Positions 43,487 through 53,661 of a stretch of 64,000 bases of DNA are shown here, one piece after another. The translations under genes and the position numbers were made by a program. The notes below the pieces were generated by a model, which was given only the letters and a program-made list of their open reading frames with translations, did not search any database and had not been told where the DNA came from. Source of the DNA: an uncultured beta proteobacterium (GTDB lineage Bacteria; Pseudomonadota; Gammaproteobacteria; Burkholderiales; SG8-41); assembly GCA_903893565.1 (NCBI GenBank), contig CAITMU010000037.1, forward strand, positions 60,101 through 124,100, given 5' to 3'. The first letter of the stretch is position 1. The number at the start of each line of letters is the position of its first letter.

Positions 43487-44293
43487 ATGGCTAATGCCCT
43501 CACACTTGACAATATCACCTGTACTTTTCAGTCAAAAAACGACCCACTAAAAACCTATACCGCGGTCAAAGACACCACTTTGGTCGTGGCTGAGGGTGAG
43601 TTTGTCTGCGTGGTGGGCCCCACCGGTTGTGGAAAATCAACGCTTCTTAACGTGGCAGCTGGTCTTTGTTTGCCATCAAAGGGGAGCGTAGAAAGCTTTG
43701 GCAACGCATTAAACGGGATCAATTCGAGAGCCGGCTATCTTTTTCAAAATGATGCCCTCATGCCGTGGCGCACCGCACTGGAGAATGTGGCCGCGGGCTT
43801 GGAGTTTCGAGGGATCGAAAAAAATGAAACTCACACCCAGGCTCGCGCTTGGTTAACTCGCGTGGGTTTAAATGGATTTTTTGATCGCTACCCTCACCAA
43901 TTATCGGGTGGCCAAAAAAAGCGCGTCTCGCTGGCCCAAACCCTGATCATGGATCCACAGATCATTTTGATGGATGAACCGTTCTCAGCGCTCGATGTTC
44001 AAACCCGGCAGTTAATGGGTAAAGAACTACTCGAGTTGTGGCAAAACAATCGAAAGTCGGTTGTCTTTGTTACCCACGATTTAGAAGAAGCGATCGCGTT
44101 ATCAGACCGCGTGGTGGTTTTGTCAGCTGGCCCTGAAACGCACCCTATTGGAGAATACAGGATCGACCTTCCTAGACCCCGGGATGTTCTTGAAATCCGC
44201 ATGACGCCGCAATTTTTAGAATTACACTCTCTCATCTGGCGCGCCATGAAGAACGAAGTACTCAAAGGCTATGAACAACAACAAACCCAATAA
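43487..44293 (+). CDS. NitT/TauT-type ABC transporter ATPase
   Basis: 268 residues. Walker A is GPTGCGKST (44-52), the signature is LSGGQKKRVS and Walker B is ILMDEPFSALD, with the switch His in FVTHDLEEA. These are the motifs of the SsuB/TauB group. The 3' end overlaps the permease by 23 nt. Confidence 0.93.
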   Translation: MANALTLDNITCTFQSKNDPLKTYTAVKDTTLVVAEGEFVCVVGPTGCGKSTLLNVAAGLCLPSKGSVESFGNALNGINSRAGYLFQNDALMPWRTALENVAAGLEFRGIEKNETHTQARAWLTRVGLNGFFDRYPHQLSGGQKKRVSLAQTLIMDPQIILMDEPFSALDVQTRQLMGKELLELWQNNRKSVVFVTHDLEEAIALSDRVVVLSAGPETHPIGEYRIDLPRPRDVLEIRMTPQFLELHSLIWRAMKNEVLKGYEQQQTQ

Positions 44294-45125
44294 TAGCGCT
44301 GAAAAAAAACGTTCTTTCTTCGCTCGCTTGCCTTTAATTTTTTGGCAAATGCTTTTGCTCGTGTCTTTGTTTTTACTCTGGCATGTGTTAACCAGCCCTA
44401 CGCTTTTACCCTCTTTTTATTTTAAAGACCCTTTTAAAGCCGCTTTCTTTTTTGGCGAGCCCCTCAAAGTATTAGAGCGTTTATGGCGATGGTTTATAGA
44501 TGGTGAAATCTATCCTCACCTGTGGGTAACGTTAGTCGAGACGGCACTGGCTTTTTTCATTGGCACAGTCCTAGGTGTGGGTTTTGGTTTATGGCTGGCT
44601 TTGTCTGCCTTTTTATCCGATATTTTAGAACCCTACATCAAGGGCTTTAATGCCATGCCCCGGGTGATCTTGGCCCCTATTTTCTCGGTTTGGTTTGGTC
44701 TTGGCATTGCGTCTAAAGTTGCACTGGGTGTAACACTCGTGTTTTTCATCGTCTTTTTTAATGTATATCAAGGCGTCAAAGAAGTCAGTCCGGTCATACT
44801 GGCCAATGCAAAAATGCTGGGGGCCTCACAACGTCAGTTGCTGCGCCACGTCTACTTACCCAGTGCCATGAGCTGGGTTTTTGCGAGCCTACACAATGCC
44901 GTCGGGCTCGCCTTTGTGGGTGCCGTGGTGGGGGAATACCTAGGCTCAGCCGCGGGTGTGGGCTACCTCATTCATCAAGCCGAAGGCGTATTTGATATTA
45001 ATACTGTTTTTGCGGGCATACTGTTGCTCACCGCTTTTGCCCTTATCCTCGATTGGGCAGTGACGTGGGCAGAAAAAAAACTGATGGTCTGGCAACCGCA
45101 AAGTAATGAAAGTAAGCATGCCTAA
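44271..45125 (+). CDS. NitT/TauT-type ABC transporter permease
   Basis: 284 residues with about six helices. The EAA motif is seen in ANAKMLGASQRQLLRHVYLP followed by a hydrophobic run. It forms the inner-membrane pore with the ATPase upstream, whose end overlaps its start. C terminus is charged and ends in SKHA. Confidence 0.92.
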   Translation: MNNNKPNNSAEKKRSFFARLPLIFWQMLLLVSLFLLWHVLTSPTLLPSFYFKDPFKAAFFFGEPLKVLERLWRWFIDGEIYPHLWVTLVETALAFFIGTVLGVGFGLWLALSAFLSDILEPYIKGFNAMPRVILAPIFSVWFGLGIASKVALGVTLVFFIVFFNVYQGVKEVSPVILANAKMLGASQRQLLRHVYLPSAMSWVFASLHNAVGLAFVGAVVGEYLGSAAGVGYLIHQAEGVFDINTVFAGILLLTAFALILDWAVTWAEKKLMVWQPQSNESKHA

Positions 45126-45186
45126 CTGAAATAAAAACTGAAATAAATATTCTCCGATCCTAACAATAGACAACACATAAAAAACC

Positions 45187-46191
45187 ATGAATCCAAAAAA
45201 TCATCCCCTGCGCCTTATTCCTAACATCCAATCCTTCAGTCCGTTCACGCTAGCGCTTTGCCTCGTAACCCCAATGATCACTCAGGCACAAAACTACCCC
45301 AGCAAAGCAATCCGCATTGTCGTGCCTTATACGGCGGGCGGCCCCATTGATATGACTACCCGGCCCCTCGCGCAAAAACTCACTGAGTCACTCGGCGTGC
45401 CTGTCGTCGTAGACAATCGGGGGGGCGCAAACGGCAATATTGGCGCAGAAAATGTAGCCAAATCGCCGGCCGATGGATACTCATTAGTGGTCGCCTCTGG
45501 TGGGGGATTTTCTATGGGGCCCCATCTTTACAAGAAAATGCCTTTTGATGTCTTTAAAGACTTTAGTCCCGTGAGCCTATTTGTCACCATGCCAGAGCTC
45601 TTGGTCGTCCATCCTAAGCTACCGGTCAAAACGGTGAAAGACCTCGTTAATCTTGCAAAAGCGCAACCCAAAGCCCTGAACTTTGGCTCCTCAGGCGCTG
45701 GAGGCACACCGCATCTGGCCATCGAGCTACTGAAGATTGCAACCCACACCGAATTAACCCATGTTCCCTACAAAGGAATGGGGCCTGCCACCATGGACTT
45801 AATTGCAGGTCAAATTCAATTAACCTTTGCAGATCTGCCGGTATTGCTGCAATTGGTGAAAGCGAAAAAGCTTCGCGCTCTTGCGGTTGGAACCCAGACT
45901 CGCTCCGACAACTTGCCAGAAATTCCCACTATGAAAGAGGCCGGCTACCCCACAGTAGAGGCCTATAACTGGTACGCACTTTTTGCACCAGCAGGCACTG
46001 CCAAGGAAATTATTAATCGGGTTAATGCCGATACAGTTAAAGCCATGGAAGCCCCTGAAATGCAAAAATTCATGCAAAGCCAAGGCGCTAAAGCCAGCAG
46101 TAGTACACCGAGTGAACTTGGGGCTTTACACAAAAAAGAATTTGATAAATGGGGTCAAGTGATCCAGTCAATCGGTTTGACGCTGGAATAA
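45187..46191 (+). CDS. Bug/TctC-family receptor encoded at the end of an ABC operon
   Basis: 334 residues. The signal peptide ends near TQAQ (about 37). YPSKAIRIVVPYTAGGPID, VVDNRGGANGNIG and FGSSGAGGTPHLA with HVPYKGMG are the Bug signatures. It follows the permease by 61 nt without a terminator between, so it is probably co-transcribed, though Bug proteins do not work with ABC permeases as far as known. Ligand unknown. A terminator follows at 46284. Confidence 0.93.
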   Translation: MNPKNHPLRLIPNIQSFSPFTLALCLVTPMITQAQNYPSKAIRIVVPYTAGGPIDMTTRPLAQKLTESLGVPVVVDNRGGANGNIGAENVAKSPADGYSLVVASGGGFSMGPHLYKKMPFDVFKDFSPVSLFVTMPELLVVHPKLPVKTVKDLVNLAKAQPKALNFGSSGAGGTPHLAIELLKIATHTELTHVPYKGMGPATMDLIAGQIQLTFADLPVLLQLVKAKKLRALAVGTQTRSDNLPEIPTMKEAGYPTVEAYNWYALFAPAGTAKEIINRVNADTVKAMEAPEMQKFMQSQGAKASSSTPSELGALHKKEFDKWGQVIQSIGLTLE

Positions 46192-46283
46192 AAATTCATA
46201 GATCCTGCCAAAGTCATCGACTGTTTGTTTTTTGTAATCCTCTCCACTACCGACTGCGCTCTTGGCGCTTCCCATAGAAACGA

Positions 46284-46306
46284 GGCGCCAATTTTGGCGC
46301 CCTTTT
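46284..46306 (+). terminator. Rho-independent terminator after the ABC-Bug operon
   Basis: GGCGCC-AATTTT-GGCGCC followed by CTTTTC. Lies 93 nt past the stop at 46191 and also faces the convergent flavoprotein gene. Confidence 0.75.
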
Positions 46307-46484
46307 CTAAGCGTCCCTTAATCTATTAAATACGTCGTACCCAAGGATTAAGAAGGCTCAATACTTTGAGCGCAAGGCAATGCCGCTTGTCTTAGACAAT
46401 ACTAAGCTAAGAAGCCGCCCATAAAAAGCAAGCACTGGGGCGCCTACTCTAGCATCTCCTACCCGCAGACCTTAGGCGAATAGT

Positions 46485-48104
46485 TCACATGGGTGTCATT
46501 GGCCTCGACCAAGGGGCCAGCGCAGCTGCATTGATCCCCGCGATGCGTCCGAACACAATACACTCGGCTAAGTTTCCTCCCCCCTGATAAACAAACTGAA
46601 AAGCAGAGGAAATCTCGCCAGCCGTATAAAGTCTTGCAATCGGTTGATCCTCCCAATCCAACACTTCGCGCTTAGCATTGGCTCGAATGCCCCCCTTCGT
46701 ATTGGGCCCGCCAGGATAAAGTGCTAGGGCATAAAAGGGTGCTTTTACGACAGGCCCCATGGTCTTAGGATCAGCCTGAAAATCTTCATCGACCCCTTTC
46801 TCACAGTATCGATTCCAAGTATTGACTTGATCGATTAAAGTTTGCGTATTCATCAAAGTCTTGTTATCAGGATGGGCACGGATTTTCTCAGCCAAAGCCT
46901 CAATGGTTTCGCCTTGAAGAATCCAACCTTGCTTTAAGGCATTTAAGTTACCTTTGTCCCAATCAATATCGTTATAGGCTGCAGAGGCTGCCGCAATTAA
47001 CGCTCCGGCATTAAAAAGGGTTGAATCAAAAATCATCCAAGAAGGGATGCGCGGATAGGTCAAGTTGACCGTATCAAACTGCATGGCTTCTTTCCAGAAA
47101 ATATAACGACTGGGATCCTTGGTAATGCGTCGCTCAGCACTGTAGCGACGCCCAAGATTATCGACAACGATCTCGTTGGGCTTACCCACAGAGGAGGTAT
47201 TAAATCCAATCTTTAATCCATGACGGCGCTCTGGAATCGCACAAATCACCCGCCCAGCCACACTACCGACTTTAGCTAAAGCCGCCCCCACTTTCATCGC
47301 CATCCGGATGCCATCACCGGTATTGGCGGGTGAACCGTAAAACGCCCATCCTTCTTTACCAGGACCATCCAAAAAAGCCTTACGCATACGCGTATTATAT
47401 TCAAAGCCCCCACTCGCAATAATGACCGCACGGCGCGCCAGATAACAAAGCTTCTTGCCAGCACGCAGGGCGTATAAGCCAATCACCGCACCAGCCTCAT
47501 CAACGATCAAAGCGTCAGCCGCCGTATCGTAATGCACTGGAATGCCTCGAGACTTGATACCCACTTCAAGACAGGTGTGAAACGCTTCACCAGCCTCTTT
47601 CACTGACTTTTCGGCAAACTGAGTATGCGCACTCTCAGCCGCATCATAGCTCTCACCGACATAAGTGCTACGCAGTACAGCGTAACCTGAGCGCTCTGCG
47701 CCTGGAAAATCAACAAAAGCGGCATTCGCACTACCGACAGCCTTAAACTGTGGGTCAAGGGAGCGCATAAAATTGTTGTTCTGCGGTGCGTACACCGCCC
47801 AAGCATGGGCCAAATCATCTGAAAATTCAGGTTGCTCACCCTCCAACTTATAGGGCAGATTTTCACCACTAAACATGGCTTTAGCATAGGCTTTAATCGA
47901 TTCGAAATCACCGCTCTCGGCGGGACAATGAAAACCACCTCCACTCATACGCGTGTTGGAGTGATGTTTATTTTCCGGTTGTTTTTCAAGAATTAGCGTA
48001 CTGACCCCAGCGGCTTGCGCTTCCACCGCAGCACAAGCCCCCGCACCACCAAAACCGATAATGAGCACATCTACTTCATAATCTGCATTCAAGGCTTGAA
48101 GCAT
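46485..48104 (-). CDS. FAD-binding flavoprotein, fumarate-reductase/ketosteroid-dehydrogenase-like
   Basis: 539 residues. The FAD-binding Rossmann motif is IIGFGGAGACAAVEA near residue 15-29, followed by LEKQPE. Domain 2 closes with YTAGEISSAFQFVYQGGGNLAE and GRIAG, typical of fumarate reductase/succinate dehydrogenase flavoprotein-like and KstD-like enzymes. No signal peptide, so cytoplasmic. It may dehydrogenate a hydrocarbon acid or a ketosteroid; this cannot be decided. Followed upstream on the same strand by the transhydrogenase gene. Confidence 0.87.
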   Translation of the reverse strand: MLQALNADYEVDVLIIGFGGAGACAAVEAQAAGVSTLILEKQPENKHHSNTRMSGGGFHCPAESGDFESIKAYAKAMFSGENLPYKLEGEQPEFSDDLAHAWAVYAPQNNNFMRSLDPQFKAVGSANAAFVDFPGAERSGYAVLRSTYVGESYDAAESAHTQFAEKSVKEAGEAFHTCLEVGIKSRGIPVHYDTAADALIVDEAGAVIGLYALRAGKKLCYLARRAVIIASGGFEYNTRMRKAFLDGPGKEGWAFYGSPANTGDGIRMAMKVGAALAKVGSVAGRVICAIPERRHGLKIGFNTSSVGKPNEIVVDNLGRRYSAERRITKDPSRYIFWKEAMQFDTVNLTYPRIPSWMIFDSTLFNAGALIAAASAAYNDIDWDKGNLNALKQGWILQGETIEALAEKIRAHPDNKTLMNTQTLIDQVNTWNRYCEKGVDEDFQADPKTMGPVVKAPFYALALYPGGPNTKGGIRANAKREVLDWEDQPIARLYTAGEISSAFQFVYQGGGNLAECIVFGRIAGINAAALAPWSRPMTPM

Positions 48105-48185
48105 ATTTTTAATTCCATTTAATTAAATTAATATCAAAAAAAGAAAAGGCACGTAGAAAAAAACCACCGCCCACAATATCGACCT

Positions 48186-49658
48186 TTAATAGACCAACCG
48201 ATTAAGACCATCGAGCGCGGCTGATTTATAACATTCTCCTAAGGTAGGATAGTTAAAAACAGCATCCACAAAATAATCAATCGTGCCATTAAGCACCATC
48301 ACCGCCTGGCCAATATGAATGAGCTCACTGGCCCCTTCCCCCATAATATGTATTCCGAGAATTTTTTTATCACTCGGACTAAATATAATTTTTAACATCC
48401 CCGTACGATCGCCAATAATCTGTCCTCGAGCGATCTCGCGATAATTCGATTTTCCAATCTCGTAAGGAATGCCTGCAGCGGTTAGCTCATCTTCATTTTT
48501 ACCGATGGTTGAAATTTCAGGAACCGTATAGATCCCATAGGGAAACAATCCAATCCCAGCCTCATGCTCTTCGCTCAGTCCCAAGGCATGTCGAGCGGCA
48601 GCTCGACCCTGCTCATAGGAGGTGGAGGCCAGCGAGGGAAAACCAATCACATCCCCAACCGCGTAAATATGGTCTTGATTCGTCTGAAAATGTTTATTAA
48701 CACCAATTCGCCCACGATCGTCTTTATTGACTCCGGCCGCTTTCAGATTCATGGACTCCGTAGCCCCGGCTCGACCGATAGAGTATAGGGCTGCCTCCGC
48801 ATGCAATAACTTACCACTTTTTAAATGTACTTCTACAGGCTTGGACGCGCCATCTAACAAACGAATGTCAGCCACCTCTTCACCCAAGCGCATGGTCACA
48901 TTGCTTTGCTGAACCACATAGGTTAAAGCCGCTGAAATCTCGTGATCAAGAAAAGGCAACAATACTGGCCTTTTATCAATGATTGTCACTCGCATCCCTA
49001 AGGCAGCAAACATAGTCGCATACTCTAACCCGATTACTCCGGCACCCACCACAATGACCGAACGCGGCAATGACTGTAAACCCAACACATCATCGCTCGT
49101 AAAAATCCTTTGGCCATCAAAGGGTATGTGACTATCGCGTGAAGCCTCTGTGCCACAGGCAATGATGATTTTTTCGGCATTAATTTGCCGCTTGCCATGA
49201 CCACTCGCATGGGTCAACTCTAGGGTATGCGGATCCAGAAAACAGGCCGTAGATTCAATCAACTCCACTCGATTACGGGTCATGTGATTTTTAATCACAT
49301 CAATTTCCGAGCGAATCACCTGATGAACCCGATACAAAAGATCATCAATCACAATGTCTTGTTTGACTCGATAGGACGAACCATAAATGCCACGCTCGCG
49401 AAAACCGGTTAAGTGCAATACCGCTTCACGAAACGTTTTTGATGGGATCGTGCCGGAATTGACACAAATGCCTCCCAAGGCACGTGTTTTTTCAATCAAC
49501 GCCACCCGTTTACCTAATTTTGCGGCCTGTATGGCGGCTCTCTGACCCGAAGGACCTGAGCCGATAACCAACATGTCGTAATCCCATTTTTGTGGTGCTA
49601 CGAGGGTGGAGACATCTTGATTCGGCTTCAACTGAGGGACAGCAGGCTGAGCGCTCAT
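48186..49658 (-). CDS. sthA: Soluble pyridine nucleotide transhydrogenase (SthA-like)
   Basis: 490 residues from the ATG at 49658; the in-frame ATG at 49724 gives a Pro-rich extension. FAD motif VIGSGPSGQRAA, then GGICVNSGTIPSKTFREA: SthA proteins keep the first Cys but have Thr in place of the second, so no redox disulfide. NAD(P) motif VVGAGVIGLEYA and the end GECYKSAALDGLNRL fit. It moves hydride between NADPH and NAD. Ribosome site is poor. 81 nt separates it from the flavoprotein gene. Confidence 0.9.
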   Translation of the reverse strand: MSAQPAVPQLKPNQDVSTLVAPQKWDYDMLVIGSGPSGQRAAIQAAKLGKRVALIEKTRALGGICVNSGTIPSKTFREAVLHLTGFRERGIYGSSYRVKQDIVIDDLLYRVHQVIRSEIDVIKNHMTRNRVELIESTACFLDPHTLELTHASGHGKRQINAEKIIIACGTEASRDSHIPFDGQRIFTSDDVLGLQSLPRSVIVVGAGVIGLEYATMFAALGMRVTIIDKRPVLLPFLDHEISAALTYVVQQSNVTMRLGEEVADIRLLDGASKPVEVHLKSGKLLHAEAALYSIGRAGATESMNLKAAGVNKDDRGRIGVNKHFQTNQDHIYAVGDVIGFPSLASTSYEQGRAAARHALGLSEEHEAGIGLFPYGIYTVPEISTIGKNEDELTAAGIPYEIGKSNYREIARGQIIGDRTGMLKIIFSPSDKKILGIHIMGEGASELIHIGQAVMVLNGTIDYFVDAVFNYPTLGECYKSAALDGLNRLVY

Positions 49659-49724
49659 AAAACTCTCATTAAGAATTAGAAAAAGGGGGGGAGGAGGCTT
49701 AAAATACCATAAACTTAGCCTCAT

Positions 49725-49953
49725 GGGTTTAGCAAACCCGAAGCTTTCCGAAGCTTTTGGGCCTGAATAAAATACAGAAAAAACGCTCTTGACGGGCGCT
49801 GGCTAGACATTTATAGGCTCAGACAAGGAAGGCCCGCCTTGATTCTGGAGTCACGCCTTTGCTTGCGGGCATAAAAAAAGGGCCTTAAAACGCTTGCCCC
49901 CTTTTTGTATCTGTCTTTTATAATCACCGCATCCCTTCAACCAAGGATCTTTC
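49725..49953. other. Intergenic region with a possible hairpin
   Basis: AAAAAAAGGGCC and GCCCCCTTTTT around 49873-49909 could pair into a terminator-like stem just before the flavin reductase gene. Evidence is weak. Confidence 0.3.
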
Positions 49954-50619
49954 ATGTTTTATGAAACAAAGCACAGTTCACGAGATTTTTTTAAAAGCCT
50001 AGGGCTAAACTTTAACCCTTTCAAAGCATTAATTGTCCCGCGCCCGATTGGTTGGATTAGCACTATTGATGAAAATGGGGTCGCGAATTTAGCCCCCTAT
50101 TCTTTTTTTAATGCGGTGTCCTCTGACCCCCCGATGTTATATTTTTCCTCTGGCGGCGAACATGAGCAAGACGGGGGTGAAAAGGACTCTCTTCGCAATA
50201 TTCGTCAAAATGGTCAATTTGTGTTTAACCTAGTGAGCTCAGAACTCACAAAAGCCATGAACGATTCGGCCTCCCCTGCCCCTCGTGCCATCGATGAATT
50301 TGAGATGACCGGATTAACAAAATCCCCCTCTCGATTAGTACGACCACCTCGTGTAGCGCAATCGCCCGTACAACTAGAATGCACCCTACACCAATTTATT
50401 GACCTTCCCCCCAGTCCTAGTGGGAAAAGCAACATTATGGTCATTGGCCATGTTGTTGGCGTACATATCGATGAAAACTTAATTGTTGAGGGAAGAGTCG
50501 ATATCCTCAAAGCGCAACCCACCGCCCGATTAGGCTACTTGGATTACTGTAATGTCACTCAAAGCTTTGCCTTAACCCGACCGAATTGGCCATTGGAAGA
50601 AAAGCCCAAAAAAAGCTAA
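49954..50619 (+). CDS. Flavin reductase-like, FMN-binding split barrel protein
   Basis: 221 residues. KALIVPRPIGWISTIDENGVANLAPYSFFN is the family start, followed by GQFVFNLVS. These proteins bind FMN and reduce it or act as the reductase of two-component monooxygenases. No monooxygenase gene is adjacent. AAGGA lies upstream of the ATG. Confidence 0.9.
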   Translation: MFYETKHSSRDFFKSLGLNFNPFKALIVPRPIGWISTIDENGVANLAPYSFFNAVSSDPPMLYFSSGGEHEQDGGEKDSLRNIRQNGQFVFNLVSSELTKAMNDSASPAPRAIDEFEMTGLTKSPSRLVRPPRVAQSPVQLECTLHQFIDLPPSPSGKSNIMVIGHVVGVHIDENLIVEGRVDILKAQPTARLGYLDYCNVTQSFALTRPNWPLEEKPKKS

Positions 50620-50668
50620 AAAAAGCAATCAGTCTGTCATAAAAAAACAGGGGTTAAGAAGGTCTTTC

Positions 50669-51364
50669 TTAATCGGAGGGACCACTTAACTGCCTGATAC
50701 TAGTCTCATCATCAAGCTTGTGATGAACCTGTATAGACTCCACATTGAGTAGCAATTTGACCAATTCAACCTGTCGTCGTGTTTCCGTTTTTCGAAATAC
50801 ATTCTGTAAATGCGTTTTCACTGTGCTGGATTGCACTTTTAATACTCTCGCAATAACGGATAAGGTATTGCCCGAACACAATTCGATAGCCACTCGGCTT
50901 TCTGAATTCGTTAATTTATAAAGCTCCTTTAATATCATTGGATTCAGTTGCACAAAAGATGCATTGGAACGAAAAAGGCATAGCACCAAGGCCTCGTCTT
51001 CGCCCCCAGAATAGTTCCCGCTCGCAATGGGATTAAAAGTCAAAACGCAGTGACGAATCTGATCTAGTTTTAAATGCGTGTAATCGATACGAAGGGTATG
51101 GCTAGATGGAAAGTTGGCGTAAGGGCGCGCTAGTAAACATTGATCTAAGAGCGCTTGGATACGCTTTCTATCCTGTTCTACCGGAGGCGATAAATAAAGC
51201 TCCCCCTCTTTTAATTCCGTTAAGTTTAAATCATCAGTTTTATTTAATTCAGAATGAAAGGCCTGGTTCATAAAATACACTTTCGCCTTACGACTCACTA
51301 ATGCGAGCGGACAAGGCAAAAGATCTAAAACACTCAACGGCAGGGAACCCAAATCTAGCGTCAT
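50669..51364 (-). CDS. LuxR-family transcriptional regulator
   Basis: 231 residues. The N-terminal part (about 10-150) looks like a PAS-type sensor (LVSRKAKVYFMNQAF). The HTH at about 160-225 has LTNSESRVAIELCSGN and IARVLKVQSSTVKTHLQNVF, the LuxR/GerE motif. It likely regulates a nearby gene, but no binding site is clear. It converges on the flavin reductase. Confidence 0.85.
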   Translation of the reverse strand: MTLDLGSLPLSVLDLLPCPLALVSRKAKVYFMNQAFHSELNKTDDLNLTELKEGELYLSPPVEQDRKRIQALLDQCLLARPYANFPSSHTLRIDYTHLKLDQIRHCVLTFNPIASGNYSGGEDEALVLCLFRSNASFVQLNPMILKELYKLTNSESRVAIELCSGNTLSVIARVLKVQSSTVKTHLQNVFRKTETRRQVELVKLLLNVESIQVHHKLDDETSIRQLSGPSD

Positions 51365-52311
51365 AAATATCTCAAGCTAACAAACACTGAGGTCACTTTT
51401 ATTCAATGAAGTTTGCAAAAAAAAGGGGAAGGAACGTTTTTAAAAGCGCTTAATCAGGAAGGAGTAAGAAGTAAGGGATAATCCAAACTCTACAGGGTTA
51501 ACAAATTACTCTTCTAGTAGTGTAATTACATTGTCCTTTTCACGCGTCAACCATATGGTGGAAACTTCATAACGATGAATGACCATAATGGGTTCGGGAA
51601 TGAAGCCAAAAAATGGATCGCAATGTCTAACTTAATGGAGTCTTAAAAATATTATTTGCTTTAAATCAACGCACTCGGGCTCAGTCTGAACAAGACGTCA
51701 TTTTTCTGAGAGCCAATCTAATAGACTTATAAATGCATGAAGAATATTTTATTAAAAATCCCCATCACAACCCAAACACTCTACCCAAAAATGGGGGCCG
51801 ACAGGCTCACCTCTCAAATAGACCGATACTGGCCAAGCCCTACTGTTGAAAACACGACGCTTTCATAGCGTAGAGCGTGGATTCATCCGTTCGAAAAAAT
51901 CGAATCCGGGAGCCTCCTCCTCATTAAGGCTAATACAGACTTCAGTCTGTCTAAAAAGCATTTTTCAGTATGGGCTATTTATTGCCGTAATCAAAGAGTT
52001 ATCTACTGTAAGAAGCTCATTGACTTCACTCTTAGGCCTGGAGTTAAGCTAAATCAAGAAAGTGGCGGCCCCAGTTCGCGACGCTTGAACGCCATCATCG
52101 TCCCATTGGAATAGACCTGCCACCCCCCCCTAAAAAAAATCAAGGCCCTCCATCAGGCAGGAGAGTATTAGGGTTAGTTAAAGAAAAAAAGGGGGGGTAA
52201 ATATTAACCAATGAACTTCACCTAACAATCGAGCACACCCAACTTCGCAATAACCGATTTATCGCTACAAACCCTTTGCCGTACCGAAACACAACAAGGG
52301 GGCATTGAGCA
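51365..52311. other. 947-nt gap, no recognised gene
   Basis: Several short frames with no ribosome site. A palindrome ACAGACT-TC-AGTCTGT lies at 51934-51949. A frame around 51846-52052 shows no known motif. It may be decayed or regulatory DNA. Confidence 0.4.
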
Positions 52312-53376
52312 TTATGCGGTAGGGGCAATCGAGGCAATTGCAGAAAAAAGTGCAGCCACTGTGGCTTCGCTAATACCTCGAGTAATAAATACCAGCCGTG
52401 TTTGATGATCATCACTAGGCCAGCGTTCTAACTCTATCGGTGGGTGAAAAAGGTGCTGCACCCCTTGTACGATCAAGGGGCCTTTATGGCCATGCACATT
52501 GACTAAGCCCTTGACTCGGAATAAGTCGGGCCCGCGAAGAGTGGCTAATACCTCCATGCACTGGGAAAAACTAGCCCAAGTAAATGCCGATTCAAATCTC
52601 AAACAAAAAGAAATCACCTGAGTGTCATGTCGATGCACATGACCATGTTCGTCGTGCCCATAGCGGGAAGGCTCATCGATTTGATCCGCTCCCATCCAGC
52701 GCTCTACATCTTCGAGCCTAGACTGCATACTACGAAGCGCTACATCAATTAAAAAAAGCAATTCAATTTCACCATTCACGGCTCGTTTAATGGGCGCTCT
52801 AGGATTTAACTGATTCAGCGCTACTTCCAAAGCGCGGATTTGTCGCTCATCCACAAGGTCCGATTTCGTAATCACCAAACGATCGGCTAATGCGGCCTGC
52901 TTAACCGGCTCAGTCAAAGTTTTAAGCTGTTCCAACCCATTGACCGCATCGACTAAAGTTACCACGCAATCGAGTCGATACTGTGACTGAAGCATCGTAT
53001 CGCTCATCAAAGTCTGCATGACAGGGGCTGGGTCTGCCAATCCCGTCGTCTCAATTACTAAGCGATCAAAATCGATAATCTGACCATTGCGTCTTTTGAC
53101 AAAAAGGTCTCTCATCGTTTCCTGTAAATCCCCTCGCAGCACGCAGCACAAACACCCATTATTTAATAGCATCATCTGTTCAGAAGACACTTCCACTAGG
53201 TCATTATCAATGGCTTGTTCTCCCAGCTCATTCACAATCACCGCCACCCGATTCATTTCTGGGCGCTTTAATAATTTATTCACTAGCGTTGTCTTACCGC
53301 TTCCTAAAAATCCGGTGACCACACTGACAGGAATTCGTCCCGATAATGCGCTTCTAGCTAATACAGGAGCATCCAT
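52312..53376 (-). CDS. CobW/G3E-family GTPase metallochaperone
   Basis: 354 residues. Walker A GFLGSGKTT (22-30), the metal motif CLCC (75-78), and TKSDLV of the GTPase. A His-rich stretch (GHDEHGHVHRHD) precedes the C-terminal domain. These proteins insert or carry Zn, Co or Ni. Which metal is not told by the sequence, but a Fur/Zur-like site lies upstream. Confidence 0.9.
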   Translation of the reverse strand: MDAPVLARSALSGRIPVSVVTGFLGSGKTTLVNKLLKRPEMNRVAVIVNELGEQAIDNDLVEVSSEQMMLLNNGCLCCVLRGDLQETMRDLFVKRRNGQIIDFDRLVIETTGLADPAPVMQTLMSDTMLQSQYRLDCVVTLVDAVNGLEQLKTLTEPVKQAALADRLVITKSDLVDERQIRALEVALNQLNPRAPIKRAVNGEIELLFLIDVALRSMQSRLEDVERWMGADQIDEPSRYGHDEHGHVHRHDTQVISFCLRFESAFTWASFSQCMEVLATLRGPDLFRVKGLVNVHGHKGPLIVQGVQHLFHPPIELERWPSDDHQTRLVFITRGISEATVAALFSAIASIAPTA

Positions 53377-53438
53377 ATTGATTATTTAATCCCATTAAAC
53401 GATATAAAATTGTAAGCTAATCTTGCGGCTAGTGAAAA

Positions 53439-53451
53439 GAAAATCATTTTC
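53439..53451. promoter_or_regulatory. Fur-like palindrome upstream of the CobW gene
   Basis: GAAAATCATTTTC lies 63 nt before the CobW start. It resembles the centre of a Fur box (GATAATGATAATCATTATC) and could bind Fur or Zur. Confidence 0.4.
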
Positions 53452-53661
53452 ATTAAGCGTTTTATTTTAAAGCGCGCACACTTTTCAAGAAGCCGTTAAA
53501 AACAAAGACCCAAAAAAAACAACGATTGGGTGAACGCCGATTGGACCCAGTTCATCATAGCTGATCAAACACCCCCCAAAAAAAATTACCGCCAAAAAAT
53601 CGAAGTACCACAAAAAAATAGGTATTCTCGAAGCGCTGCAACCATAAAACTGACAGGCCAC

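Noticed and set aside
51841..51930. tRNA-like stretch (TTCGAATCC and a CAT near it)
   Set aside because: No matching acceptor stem and no D arm; cannot fold as a tRNA.
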